A stretch of DNA of 64,000 bases from Schistosoma mansoni. Its lineage: Eukaryota; Platyhelminthes; Trematoda; Strigeidida; Schistosomatidae. Positions 11,704 through 22,870 of this stretch are shown piece after piece. The translations under genes were made by a program, and so were the position numbers. Numbering within the stretch: the stretch's first letter is position 1; each line of letters opens with the position of its first letter. The DNA is taken from contig NC_031502.1 of assembly GCF_000237925.1 (NCBI RefSeq), forward strand, positions 13,786,675-13,850,674. The letters run 5' to 3'. The notes beneath the pieces were generated by a model. That model was not told where the DNA came from. It saw only the letters and a list, made by a program, of their open reading frames with translations, and made no database searches.

Positions 11704-12451
11704 TAGTAGTAATTTCATCTTTCTCTCCCACAGATGAATTTCGTTCAAGTTACTTCAGTGTATTTTGTTTCAGTTAAACATTTACAGTTTTAGCATAAAA
11801 CAGTTCCCAAAATAAATCTCCTCTGAAGCACAAACTACAAACGGTTATTTATTAAACTACCATATGAGAGACCTTGACAGTGTTTGGTTTATGAAAATAA
11901 TTGGAGACAATTTGGGTGGATGTTTATATTGAGATGAAATCAACAGTAACCTTATTTGAACAAAATATTTTAATCGAAAATACATTTTATTTTGATATTA
12001 TCACAAGTTATTTTTACTTCTTTTGTCTTTGTACACAAATCGATTTGCAAATGAAAACGTTTCTATTGCCAGAGTTTTTCAAAAAAAAATTACCCAATCT
12101 TACTTTCTAATATTCTTTGATGAATAGATAACGTTTCAACGCTAGATCAATTAACTCAATGCTGTAACACACTTTAAAGTGTTATGAAGTTAGGTTTAAT
12201 CAAGAATTTGGTTTGTTGTACACGTATATACTATCCTTTCTACTGCATTGGTTATATTCTTGTGAAAGATCTATGTTTCTTTCAAGTCTTAAGTTTATCT
12301 TTCCCAGTTAACTTACAAGGTAAGAAAACATTGATTGAGGTTTATCTGATGGTTGATTGAATGATCGACTACTTCTGCTTGTTCAACAACCAAATTTTGT
12401 TAGTTCAAAATGATCTTGCACAGCTATTGAAAGGAAGTATAAATTAGTGCT
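11704..12451. other. Non-coding, nothing recognised
   Basis: AT-rich sequence up to the first gap. A 69-residue frame at 11901-12110 is hydrophobic and AT-driven; I regard it as chance. Confidence 0.4.
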
Positions 12452-12651
12452 NNNNNNNNNNNNNNNNNNNNNNNNNNNNNNNNNNNNNNNNNNNNNNNNN
12501 NNNNNNNNNNNNNNNNNNNNNNNNNNNNNNNNNNNNNNNNNNNNNNNNNNNNNNNNNNNNNNNNNNNNNNNNNNNNNNNNNNNNNNNNNNNNNNNNNNNN
12601 NNNNNNNNNNNNNNNNNNNNNNNNNNNNNNNNNNNNNNNNNNNNNNNNNNN
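12452..12651. other. Assembly gap (200 N)
   Basis: Exactly 200 N, a scaffold gap of set length. Apparent reading frames across it are artefacts. Confidence 0.99.
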
Positions 12652-12850
12652 GGGTTTCCTGTTGACCACCTCCAACCACCATCTTATCTCAAAATAGTGC
12701 ACGCAGTGTCGAGCCACCTAGACTAGTGACCACATTGCAACCTGATCGATAGCATTCGATGAGCACTAAGAAGTACTTGACACGCATGACATTGATCACC
12801 ACCCAGTGATCAATCAATTGTGATATCATCTTTCTCAATTCTATATAACT
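12652..12850. repeat. Dispersed repeat, copy 2 of 3
   Basis: After the gap, 'tgttgaccacctccaaccac' is followed by 'ttgcaacctgatcgatag' and 'acattgatcaccaccc', and then 'atcaattgtgat'. The second half matches 8691-8815 and 36930-37040. It is more GC-rich than its surroundings. The family was not identified. Confidence 0.5.
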
Positions 12851-13879
12851 TGTTAAATAAACTGGTAATTAAAAGTAATAACCTCCATAAATAAGAATTT
12901 ACCAGGCAAATGTTAGCTAAGATAAGCATATTTTAACATGAAATTTAACAGTTCATAATTGTGTCTGCTCAAATGGCTTTTTGATTGACTAACAGCTCAA
13001 AGAAAATACACTTTTTTCGAGAATCCAGCTGATATGTCAGCTACACTTAACTCATTACATACTGATTACTCATTAGTCCCCTCAACTTCCACATTATTTG
13101 ATGCTTAATTCACAGGTGGGAAGGGAAAAGCAGAAAAAATAAGCAAATTGTGCATTGAATGCACAGACAACATAGGTATTCATGACATTACAACAGACTG
13201 GTAAACTCCTAAAACTTTAAGTAAGGATCCTTAAATCGGTAACAGATTTTGCTATTGTGGAATTTTAGATGACGCAACGATTTCAATAGTAATTTTCTTA
13301 GGTTGATTAATACTTTCATGTACAATGATTGTATTTTCTTCATTTTTATTATTACCATTTCTAGTTTCTAAAAGTAATCCGTCTCCGTAATGGTAAAGTT
13401 TATCAAATTATTTGCCAGTTCTTTTATTCCAAACGTTTTTATGAGTATCTTGTACTACACGTGTGGTTTTCTAGCTTCCTTAGTTAGATTTTTAAGTTGA
13501 GTTATTCATTATCCAGTAAGCATATAGCGAAAAGAATTATATCTTGGAAATTTGTCTTTCGGGACTGCGCATAAAAGTCCAGATTCCATATTAACTTCAC
13601 TTTTATATTTTTTCTTGTTGAATAATTCATTAGATATGTGGATGTTATCAGGACAAATGGGTTTCGAGAATTAGTATCTTCAGATTCTAGAGTATCAAGC
13701 AGTATATTGAACTTAGTCTTGATGGTATAGACACTCAAATAAGTATCTAGAGATGCGATAGGTGAAAGCGTAGAAACATAGCGTCTGTGTAAACTGACGA
13801 GAAAACTGCAACTGTTGTAGAAGCGTAAAGAACGTGAATGTTCTTTTTATATATACGTGAATAAAATTTAAGCTTATTA
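12851..13879. other. Non-coding, nothing recognised
   Basis: AT-rich spacer with short chance frames only. Confidence 0.4.
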
Positions 13880-14030
13880 GGCAGAGTTGTATAGTGGCTA
13901 GCAGTGAGATCCAGGATACGCGCATAGTCCTGCTTGGGAAACTTTAGATGGAATTACCTTCATCGCAGTCTCGATTAGAACCCAGTGCCTTTTGTTTCAA
14001 ACGCTAACGCAAGACACTATCCAACTTTTC
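13880..14030 (-). repeat. Decayed hammerhead SINE (Sm-alpha-like)
   Basis: The plus strand shows 'atagtggctagcagtgagat' then 'ccaggatacgcgcatagtcc', then 'cttgggaaact' and 'gaacccagtgcc'. This is the order of the well-kept copy at 21780-21940, with many substitutions. On the minus strand it runs from a tRNA-like head through a hammerhead region to the tail. The catalytic core is no longer recognisable, so an active ribozyme is unlikely. The copy is old. Confidence 0.65.
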
Positions 14031-15494
14031 TTACAAATCCTTGCGAATAGTGCAATATCAAGCTAATTTTCTCAAGCTGCACATATGATAAAAGAGACTG
14101 ATCGGTTTTAGTGCATAACACTAAAACAGAAAGATATAGACCTCTACGACTGACTTAAGCAGTAGAGTTGTGTTCAATGTTCAGCAATAAGGCTATGATA
14201 GGTAAGATAACAGCAAGCAAAAACGCGAATACATTCACCTATACAAATGTTTGGTGGTGAGTGCTTCCTTCAAGTAAATAGTTTCAAAAAATGCTCAATA
14301 GCTCTTACAAATCTCCTTAGCTCTAATGGCCTAGTTCTACTAAATTCTCAGTTGGTTAGTTGTTCATTATCTCCACTTAGTCAGTTTAAGCTGTCCCAAC
14401 ATTGTGTAGGAAAAATAAAGAGCTAGTCGCTCCCATCAACATTGTAGTACGAATAGAACATTTCATACTGATCAGAGTTGTGACTTTGTTATTAAAATGT
14501 GTGTGAAATAAGTCGTTTCGGTACTATGTGTTAAAATGGCTCAAAGTTAACACTGATCATTAGGATTCCCAAAAATGTGTGTCTTATGACATCTTATCCG
14601 AAATGCAGCTCGAAAATCATAAGAGAAGTTTGGAAAACATTTTAAGGTTGATATTTAAAGATAAGTTACTTCGGTTGACACCGAAAGTTAAAATCATTCA
14701 CTGTATCGTTCTCTATACTAATTGATAGCTCGATGTTAAAGAGATTTTCAATAACTGTGGATGGATTTATAATTTTTTGGCTTTACAAGGTCATTTTTGG
14801 TAGCAACATGTTGTTGATTTCATCAGGTAATGAGAATGAAGAAAGAAACGTAAGAGAAGGTTTAAGTAAATTAGTATGGGATGTTGTTTCGTTTCATTAG
14901 GAAAGATCAACGACCTTGAAGTTTCTTGAACTACTTCCTACATTACAGAATCTGAAGACTGATCTACTTTTAAAAAATACAAAATATGTCTACAATTCAA
15001 CCTGGTGAGTTGGACTTTCAGTTTGCTATGTGTTACTGTGACCTAAATTATTGTAATGTTTTAGAGGATATCCAGGGGGCTGTTTGTTATATCAAATGTC
15101 ACTATTAAGGGACCTCCTTCCCTTATAACTCAAAATACATAAATCTAGTGTTTATACATCTTAATAAGATTAGAGATTCAGTTTGGTTTTGTACCTCGTC
15201 TTTGGATACGCTCTAAAGCGTTCGTTTCCCTATTGAAGAGATGGGATAAACACGCTGTTTTAATATTTTAAGTGATAATGGTCAAAAATCAGGAAATGAT
15301 TTCCATCAAAGGCAGTTACTTACACTACAAGATTTTGGATGACACAAAATTAAAGTACAGAAAATGATTATTAAGGGAGATTGTATTTGCAAGCTAAAAA
15401 ACAATCCTGTGATACGGAATGGTCTGGTAATTTTGACTTTTACATCAAGTCGAGTCCCATTAAGTTTAAAGGTGGATGATCAGTAAAACAATAT
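14031..15494. other. Non-coding, nothing recognised
   Basis: Long AT-rich spacer. No family motif or long frame was recognised on either strand. Confidence 0.4.
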
Positions 15495-15698
15495 ATCTCG
15501 TTATCAAAATCTGAGAACCATACAGTAAATACTTCATTTGCGAAACGTCCACCTATTGTCTCAGACTTTATTGTTCCTTCATCTCCATAAAAATCACTCT
15601 CTTTTCTCGTTCTCTTCTCAACATTCTGCCGCCAGACATCCCACTTTCGATTATTGATACATACTACTTATGTCGACATAAGTAGTGCACACCACAAC
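15495..15698 (-). repeat. Unclassified coding-derived repeat, copy 2 of 4 (possible retroelement fossil)
   Basis: The minus strand shares with the other copies a near-end palindrome, here a perfect 24-nt one at 15663-15686 centred on 'gtcgac', and the frame phrases 'ETIGGRFANEVF' and 'VWFSDF'. It is the most diverged of the four. It faces away from copy 1, which lies 3.8 kb to the left. Fossil of uncertain class. Confidence 0.5.
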
Positions 15699-16555
15699 AG
15701 AGCAATCAAATCTAATAAAATTTAATATTATATTATAATTTCCAAAGAAACCTTAGTTAAACTTTGAGGACACTTACTTGGACAAAATAATTTCTAATGC
15801 TTCTCATTTGAAATTTATGTGTTTACAAATTATAGACAATCAAATATCATTCTCAGAAGGCTTTTCAGTAATTTGATATTCAGAAAATAGTTTCTTATGT
15901 TTAGTTGTTACTATCAATGGCTTTTTAATTGTTGAAAACCCATTTCATAGTAGCAGACAATGTTTTATTGACAAAACTTTTTTCAAGTTTTTCGTAGAAG
16001 GACATTTATACCACAGCTTTTTTGTAAATTAAAGAAATGAACTAAATTTACTACCTTAGAGAAATAAATCTGTTTGTTGATAGTTTGTTAAACAATCAAA
16101 TAAAATTCATAAATTAATTCAAACAATATTAAAGAGACAATTTGATGAATATTACTTAGACTATGCATGTTCTGAAAGTACAGAAGTTCATTCATGAGTT
16201 ATTTAAAGAAATGTGAATATATACCTTTATTAACTATAAATTAAAGATAGAACTCAATAAGGAAAAAAGATGCTGACTAACAACGATTAATTCAAACTTT
16301 AATTAATTAACCTTTTAAATTGTTGTATATTTTGCGTTCCTTATCACCAGTTAAACTATTCCCTCTATTTTATATGTTTAACTATTGAACGACGTTGTGT
16401 AGTAATTCGTGTTATCATTTATGTTTTACTTCAGCCTCATTGTGAAAACGAGAGAAGTAATAAATACTATCGAAGAATAAAAAATAATCGAAAAGCATAC
16501 AGTTAACTTAGTATCGGTTAAGAAATTGATCATATAAGTAGTATGTTATGCGATT
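15699..16555. other. Non-coding, nothing recognised
   Basis: AT-rich spacer; nothing recognised. Confidence 0.4.
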
Positions 16556-16731
16556 ATCACAACTGGAGAACCAGCATTACAAAGGTTTGATACAACCTTC
16601 GATGATAAACTCAACAAATTCCAGATAGCTGTCAACAACAATTTCCAAGGCTTACAAGATCTACTGAAAGAAGAGGTAACTACTATGGAGGACAACTGGA
16701 AAGAGATTAAAGATGCACTAAGTAATATTTG
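16556..16731 (+). mobile_element. RTE-type (SR2-like) LINE fragment
   Basis: Open frame reading 'TGEPALQRFDTTF', 'DKLNKFQIAVNNNFQGLQDL' and 'EEVTTMEDNWKEIKDAL'. This matches the segment just after the endonuclease of schistosome RTE elements as I recall it ('TGETALQRFNTAF', 'TTMEDNWKGIKEAL'). It is truncated on both sides and only about 58 codons long. It overlaps in content with the start of the fragment at 24115. Confidence 0.8.
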
Positions 16732-17070
16732 AAGGTGGTTACATACAATATATGTTTATTATCAATTTGTCAGCAGAAAATTGTTTTTTAAACAGTTCCA
16801 AACAAATAATTGCTTGTTAATATTAATCCAATAGGTTTTCCACTCAATTTATCCTGGTAAGTTTATGGTTCAGAATGTATGCCGTTTGCGCCATTCACCG
16901 AAAGAGGTCATTAGATTCTCAAATCCCTTAATTATAAATTCACTACTAAAAACGTAGTGAGATGCATGCCTACTTAATAAAGTTAAAGAGGAAAATAAGT
17001 AAAGTGACAATCAACTTGATAATTTCAAGTAGCTTAATAGGTGAAACTCAACGAAACCAAGAAATGATAC

Positions 17071-17107
17071 TTCTCAAGCATGGTAAGCAGAGATGGATAG
17101 TGGATAG
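17071..17107 (-). repeat. Hammerhead SINE piece at gap edge
   Basis: 'caagcatggtaagcagagat' and 'ggatagtggatag' match 21779-21812 of the SINE dimer and then run into the N gap. The rest of this copy, including its ribozyme region, would be inside the gap. It lies inverted to the copy at 17690. Confidence 0.75.
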
Positions 17108-17307
17108 NNNNNNNNNNNNNNNNNNNNNNNNNNNNNNNNNNNNNNNNNNNNNNNNNNNNNNNNNNNNNNNNNNNNNNNNNNNNNNNNNNNNNNNNNNNNN
17201 NNNNNNNNNNNNNNNNNNNNNNNNNNNNNNNNNNNNNNNNNNNNNNNNNNNNNNNNNNNNNNNNNNNNNNNNNNNNNNNNNNNNNNNNNNNNNNNNNNNN
17301 NNNNNNN
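17108..17307. other. Assembly gap (200 N)
   Basis: Exactly 200 N. It is followed by a long A-run (17308-17347), another assembly hazard. Confidence 0.99.
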
Positions 17308-17347
17308 AAAAAAAAAAAAAATAAAAAAAAAAAAAAGAAAAAAAAAA

Positions 17348-17689
17348 GGAAAAGACGACACTACTGACGGGGTTCACGTTGGGAGTGCCAACAGGGGGCA
17401 TAAAATGTGAACCCATCACAGTCGAATCCTGGAGGAAAACTTACGGCGCGAAGACGTACACGCTTGACACCCCGGCCCATGGGTGGAGTCCGTTGAGCCC
17501 TTACTTCGAGGTTCCTAGATGGAAGCGCCCGGGGAGAGGGAGATGGAGGTGGTTATACGATGTATAAACATTGGCCGCACTAAACCAATACAGAATAATC
17601 GGGACACCGGACGTAAAACATTTTTCGTTTCTGTCTACAATACGTTTAGGCATAACACCGATACAACAAAGTTCCGCGGGTAAGCACGT
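17348..17689 (+). other. GC-rich island of unknown origin
   Basis: About 54% GC by count over 17401-17580, against roughly a third in the surroundings. It lies between an A-run and a SINE tail. The frame at 17379-17567 begins 'MGVPTGGIKCEPITVESW' and contains 'DTPAHGWSPLSPYFEVP', which looks protein-like and ends in a basic 'RWKRPGRGRWRW' stretch. I do not recognise it. It may be part of a retroelement, a transferred piece, or contaminant joined at the gap. Confidence 0.4.
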
Positions 17690-17850
17690 GGGACCAGATT
17701 CAATCTCTGCTTACAACGCTTGTGAATTAAGGCTATACCGAGGCAATACGCACAGTATGCACATATGCCAATTAGAGACTGACCAGTTGCAGTCCTAACA
17801 CATCAATGGGAAGATTCAAACAAACAATACTAAGTTGAATTTAATGATAC
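17690..17850 (+). repeat. Hammerhead SINE tail (Sm-alpha-like)
   Basis: From 'aatctctgcttacaacgctt' through 'aggcaatacgcacagtatgc' and 'gaccagttgcagtcctaaca' to 'aaacaatactaagttgaatt', this is the tail of the SINE seen on the minus strand at 21660-21800. The tRNA-like head and ribozyme core are missing from this copy. Confidence 0.8.
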
Positions 17851-18849
17851 TTCTCGTTATATGCGTAAAATAATTTTATATGTTAAACATCGTGGAAATA
17901 TTTAAAACAAACAACCTACCTAAAATGATTATAGATATGATACTTTTGAGTATTACCTAGCCAATCGCAAGATTATAATTTCTGTCGTGATCGTTAGTGA
18001 CTACATAAATTTTAGTCAAATCGTTGGAAAATCGATCGAGATGACGATCAAATAGTACTTGCATCCAGAAATATGAAACAATCGTACTGCTCCAAACTCA
18101 ACTATGAATATTCATTATTTGAATACACTGATAGAATTTCTCAGTGATATAGTGATTTCCAACAAAATCTTAGTAAATCCACACATCACTGACAACTCGG
18201 TCTAACTAGATTTTGTTAGCGCTGTAGAGTGGGCCTAGTAACTTTAGCTCACGAATCGGTGACTACTTAATTTATTTTATAAGTAGTTGACTAGTTTGTC
18301 CTAAATTTCGCCTACCTAGAATCATTTGTTTATATCAAATAACGCATAATATTTCTCGTGATCTTAATAGATGAAATATTTTCTCTAAATTATGTAGGAT
18401 AGTTTACAAGTGGATTTATTATTTATTATAACACGTTGTCATATGTTTTTTAAACCAGTTTTTTAGTGCGTGATAATTTATGTTTATTAAATGAATAAAT
18501 ATCTATATAACTGGTTACTTTTTAAGAGTGCAAAGCATCTAAAGAAATTAAATACTTGTACAAGCACTACTAATTCTCAACAACATTTTAACATTATTTA
18601 GATACCAATACCTGGTAGTAAATATCAACATGTGATAATACTCAATGGATAGCTATAAACTACGTAATTTAGGCTATAAAATGTAAAAACATCATTCAAT
18701 TCGTAAATAATAATGTTTTCAGATTAACAAAACGAGGAGCTTATATAGTAAACTGTTTCACGCTTTTATCAGACATCGTAGTGTTGTACATTCTCAGGTA
18801 TCACCTACCTCAACCTGTTAGCGTGTTGAATTAGTTAAATTTGTCACCA
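17851..18849. other. Non-coding, nothing recognised
   Basis: AT-rich spacer without recognisable features. Confidence 0.4.
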
Positions 18850-19545
18850 AATCCGTTAGCATTCTATTGTCTCTCTCCCAGTCAGTCCATGTCGTCAAAT
18901 ACGGTGTTGTCCGTTCCGAATTCGGCGTTTAGGTCTCCTATCAGGTTGGTCAGGTCATTTCCTGAACACTTCTCTACGATCGATTGTATGCTCTGAAAAG
19001 ACTGATCTTAACCGTCTTCCTTGTTGTCATTGGTGGATGCATAACGTTGGATTACGTTCATTGTGATTCCCTCCCTCTTTGTTTTGAGGGACACCTTTGT
19101 GATTGTATATCCATGAGATTTCCATCGCATGTGTGCTTTACGTGCCTTTCGGACAGCATCAATGCAACTCCTTTTGTGTATGAGGCATTTTCTTCATCAT
19201 GACTAGAGTACAACGGCATCTCTCTTAATCTAATCTTTTTATCCATGATTAGTCCAATGCGTTTCACTTATTCCGAGAACCGTTTTTTAGAAGGGGTATC
19301 AACCTCATGAATTCCGAAGAATCTTGTCTTTCGTCATTGGGCGTGGTAATTCATCCTTGATTCAGCAGGGCAGAGTTTAGAATGTTGAATTTTTTTATTC
19401 TTATTACCACATTTTTTATCAAGGTTGTTTTCTATGGGAATGTGTTGCTGACTGCATACCCAACCCTTTCCATTTACCAGGGCTTGAGACAGGCAGTAAC
19501 CCTAGAAAAGCTACTGGCGTAGTCCAGATTGCATACAAAGTAAAA
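18850..19545 (-). mobile_element. RTE-type (SR2-like) LINE 5' fragment with endonuclease
   Basis: The minus strand reads 'SSHDEENASYTKGVALMLSE' and, after shifts, 'QSIVEKCSGNDLTNLIGDLN' followed by 'AEFGTDN'. These are the middle and the catalytic GDLN box of the RTE endonuclease. Farther upstream, to about 19545, is sequence that could be the element's 5' part. No RT follows: the copy stops at about 18850. Several frameshifts and stops make it a pseudogene. Confidence 0.75.
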
Positions 19546-20339
19546 AAGCTCAATAAATTGCAACATGTTTTTGTTTGCTCTATAAATCTGAATTAAAATC
19601 AAAGAAAAATCAAACTATAACTTTATGCCACAATGTCTTGCAATCCATTTAATGCATTTTGCTAAGTAAACCGTTGTCTATGAAGAGACGTTATGAATGC
19701 ATTTATTAAATTTATACCATTTAGTTTTTACTATAGTTCTTTGTGCAGCTTCAAAAATATTCTTAGAAAACAGCGTATAGATTATTATATTGGCAAAAGC
19801 AATCTTCAAAGGTATCTGTTGTATTACTGTTAGAGTTATTCAAAATCAGTGTTACTGTAACCTGTAATCTTTCACATCTTAACATTACCTTAGTAATATG
19901 GTAATTCACAGTTATTTCTATTAGTCATTATAGTAAGTAAAACATTATATTTAATGTAATGTTTATTTAGTTCATCTCTTTCTCCTCATAAACAAACGTT
20001 CTCTTATTAGTAAGATCTTCTCTTGGTTCACTTTTTCGATATCCTGGTATGCGAATCGGAATCAACTGTGAGTGTCAAACGTGTATCCGTATTAAGAAAC
20101 TCAATGGAATTATTGACAATTTATTTATAACTCTGATTAATTACGCTCACAATAGAAGCCAAGAAATAAATCATTAGGAACTATCTGATTTAAGTAGTTA
20201 GTAGTCATTGAATCATTTACAACCACTAAAATAAAGTTATATCAGTGAGAAACTGAAAATTGATTAGAAAAAAGAGTGCTAATCTTGAAGTTAAAATGTT
20301 TGGGGTTAACCAGCTTTTTATCAGTGTTCAGTAAAAGTG
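19546..20339. other. Non-coding, nothing recognised
   Basis: AT-rich spacer between two retroelement pieces. Confidence 0.4.
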
Positions 20340-21112
20340 TAATGTCAAGCACTCTGGAGCACGTTACATAGGTCGCACAAAGCGATCGCTTTCCAAACGT
20401 ATCTCTGAACACTATCCAGCTTGGCTCCTAAAAGGTGAATGTAAAAAGATAACCAGTTCGATACAAGAGCATTTGATCAATTGTGGACACACTGCTCCAA
20501 AAGACACGTCTTTTAAAATAATCTATAGAGTTAAAGGAACCGGATCAAAGGGAGGTCGAATCAATATTTTATGCACTGCTGAGGCATTGGCAATCCATGA
20601 ATTCAAGCCTGAACTTTGCGTGCAGAAACGATTTGTCCAACCTCTTACCCTTCCTTGGCCCTAATTCCCTCATTGGGTACGTTTTTTGGTTGTTTTTTTT
20701 TGTTTTTTTCTGTACTTTTATCTGATTATTATCGGTTTTTTGTTTTTTAAATTACTATTTTACATTTAAACTCTAATCAGTTATTATTATTATTATTATT
20801 ACATTATACAAGTTTTCTTGATTATTACTCAGATTGTTATTATGACCTTTGTGTTTGTCACTTTTTCTTCATATCTGTCAATTGGATTATTATCTGACCC
20901 ATAAATTATTTTCTCCCTTACCCCTTGATTAGTACGTCACCTCATTTGTTATTTATTGTCGAATCCATTTATAATGCAATCTTTTCTAGCCTCCTATAGA
21001 CAATATATTTTCCATATCACTATATATACGAATGTACAGCTTAGGTAAATGATTTCGTCGAAAAGAAAATTTTCTTCGCTGAATTCTCTTTTTCTTATTC
21101 AATAACACAATG
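20340..21112 (+). mobile_element. Penelope-like element 3' end: GIY-YIG domain and 3' UTR
   Basis: Translation of 20350-20664 gives 'KRSLSKRISEHYPAWLLKGE', 'HLINCGHTAP' and 'AEALAIHEFKPELC', the GIY-YIG endonuclease end of a PLE. The stop is near 20662. The 3' region to about 21112 matches, in reverse, 57998-58786 of the PLE at 58-59.7 kb, including a 14-nt palindrome 'aagaaaattttctt' (21062-21075). The RT and the terminal repeat are absent, so this is a 5'-truncated dead copy. The domain normally nicks DNA during insertion. Confidence 0.85.
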
Positions 21113-21659
21113 AGCTATTTTAATAATAATAATGACTGGTAAGATGTGTAGATAAAATAAGTTTAGGATATAAAAATTAACATCAATCAAATTAATGTTA
21201 CCATATTATGAAATTGATTATTAACAAGTTGACCCTGAAGTTGGCCAGGGTAAAAGGAATATCAAGATATCAGGAACATGTATCACAGATATCCAAGCAG
21301 GCCGCCTTTTAACGATGAGTTTCACTTATTCATAATGTTAGCCTATTTATAATCAAATTGCATTATATACAGTAAATTCACTTGAATATTTTCACACCCA
21401 ACTAAAAACAACAGCAACAATAATAATAACTGTGCACTATTCTTATCTACATTATTTATTAATCTTTTGTACCATTGAATGAATATACTTTTGTATTTCA
21501 TGTTTTTATTTATTTTATTTATTTATTCGTTCATCTAACATTTTAAAAAAAACAATCCGTTAATATTTAGATAATGAAAATACTTCAGTTTAAATTCAAT
21601 ATTTCTATCAATAAATATATGTATATAATTGATAGACATATTAAAATAGATGTATTATT
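21113..21659. other. Spacer with possible short repeat
   Basis: Mostly AT-rich. The block at about 21260-21310 ('tatcaggaacatgtatcaca') resembles 34213-34260 ('tatcaggaacaggtatccca') and may be a further dispersed repeat. Nothing else was recognised. Confidence 0.35.
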
Positions 21660-21992
21660 AAATTCACTTAGTATTGTTTGTTTGAATCTTCCCATCGATT
21701 TGTTAGGACTGCAACTGGTCAGTCTCTAATTGGCATATGTGCATACTGTGCGTATTGCCTCGATATAGCCTAAATTCACAAGCATGATAAGCAAAGATGG
21801 ATAGTGGATAGCAGTGGAATCCAGGATGCGCGTTTCGTCCTATTTGGGACTCGTCAGCAGGATGTACCTGCATCTCAGAGTTGATGTTCACTCTGGGACT
21901 CGAATCCAGTACCCTCACTTCAAACGCCATCGCGTTATCCACTCGGCCACTGAGTCCTGATAGCCACTTGCTTGTGCGATGGGGTGAAGTTT
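21660..21992 (-). repeat. Hammerhead SINE, unit 1 of a tandem dimer (Sm-alpha-like)
   Basis: A 333-bp unit. Read on the minus strand it starts with a tRNA-like head holding an A box 'TGGCCGAGTGG' (21939-21949) and a B box 'GGATTCGAGTCCC' (21895-21907), which would allow RNA polymerase III transcription. A hammerhead ribozyme follows (21811-21872), then a tail. This is the architecture of the schistosome Sm-alpha family. The next unit starts exactly 333 bp on in the same orientation. It has no coding capacity and would depend on other elements to move. Confidence 0.85.
21811..21872 (-). ncRNA. Hammerhead ribozyme (type I) in SINE unit 1
   Basis: Minus-strand order: stem I 5' side, core 'CUGACGA' (21851-21857), stem II 'GUCC' loop 'CAAAUA' 'GGAC' (21837-21850), 'GAAA' (21833-21836), a very short stem III, and cleavage triplet AUC with the cut expected after 21825. 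Stem II is perfect. Stem I pairs AUCC with GGAU but has a U-U mismatch next to the core, and stem III has a C-A mismatch. As in known schistosome hammerheads, the tiny stem III may favour action as a dimer. Activity of this version is uncertain. Confidence 0.75.
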
Positions 21993-22282
21993 AAATTCAC
22001 TTAGTATTGTTTGTTTGAATCTTCCCATCGATGTGTTAGGACTGCAACTGGTCAGTCTCTAATTGGCATATGTGCATACTGTGCGTATTGCCTCGATATA
22101 GCCTAAATTCACAAGCATGATAAGCAAAGATGGATAGTGGATAGCAGTGGAATCCAGGATGCGCGTTTCGTCCTATTTGGGACTCGTCAGCAGGATGTAC
22201 CTGCATCTCAGAGTTGATGTTCACTCTGGAAATGGAATCCAGTACCCTCACTTCAAACGCCATCGCGTTATCCACTCGGCCA
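21993..22282 (-). repeat. Hammerhead SINE, unit 2 of a tandem dimer, cut by gap
   Basis: Repeats unit 1 at a 333-bp offset almost without difference until the N gap at 22283. The notable change is in the B box, where 'ggactcgaatcc' on the plus strand of unit 1 is 'gaaatggaatcc' here, so internal Pol III signals are weakened. The tRNA-like head beyond the A box is lost in the gap. Confidence 0.85.
22144..22205 (-). ncRNA. Hammerhead ribozyme (type I) in SINE unit 2
   Basis: Same sequence as the ribozyme in unit 1, with the core at 22184-22190. Two identical cleavage sites 333 nt apart mean a read-through transcript could release an exact one-unit RNA. Confidence 0.75.
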
Positions 22283-22482
22283 NNNNNNNNNNNNNNNNNN
22301 NNNNNNNNNNNNNNNNNNNNNNNNNNNNNNNNNNNNNNNNNNNNNNNNNNNNNNNNNNNNNNNNNNNNNNNNNNNNNNNNNNNNNNNNNNNNNNNNNNNN
22401 NNNNNNNNNNNNNNNNNNNNNNNNNNNNNNNNNNNNNNNNNNNNNNNNNNNNNNNNNNNNNNNNNNNNNNNNNNNNNNNNNN
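22283..22482. other. Assembly gap (200 N)
   Basis: Exactly 200 N, placed inside the SINE tandem array. The true number of units is therefore unknown. Confidence 0.99.
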
Positions 22483-22870
22483 AAGTGACCAAGTAAATAA
22501 ATGGATCAGTGAAAAAATCCACCGAACGAACGGACCAACCAAACAAACGCATAGATAATGAGATCGGAATTGGAGAGAATCGACTGACCGTTTCAAGTAC
22601 AAGAGGATTACCCAGTGATGCGAGCATCGAGAAGCATTTTTACGCTGCACATTACTATGCACCAGATCAAATGCGAATAGTGCTTGATCCATCAACTAGT
22701 CGGCATTACATCCCACCGACGTGATCGATTATTCGCATCAGTTCTACTCTTCTTGATGGAGTGCAAGACAATTGGTGTATACTTGCCTTCGTGATGTGCT
22801 CTCTTCAACCATCCTCATCACGAGTGTGGATCCAACGAATATTCAATGGCATTCAGATCCATATTATGAA
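22483..22870. other. Less AT-rich segment of unknown class
   Basis: Directly after the gap comes sequence richer in GC than its surroundings ('accgaacgaacggaccaacc', 'cattacatcccaccgacgtg'). A 71-codon frame at 22509-22724 is open but not recognised. It may be an unclassified repeat. No relation to the SINE was seen. Confidence 0.3.

Noticed and set aside
21703-21942. 79-codon minus-strand ORF repeated at 22036
   Set aside because: It is the SINE read in one frame; the structure is tRNA-like head plus ribozyme, not coding.
21894-21955. Possible genuine tRNA gene
   Set aside because: A and B boxes are present but no proper acceptor, anticodon and T arms can be formed; it is the SINE head.
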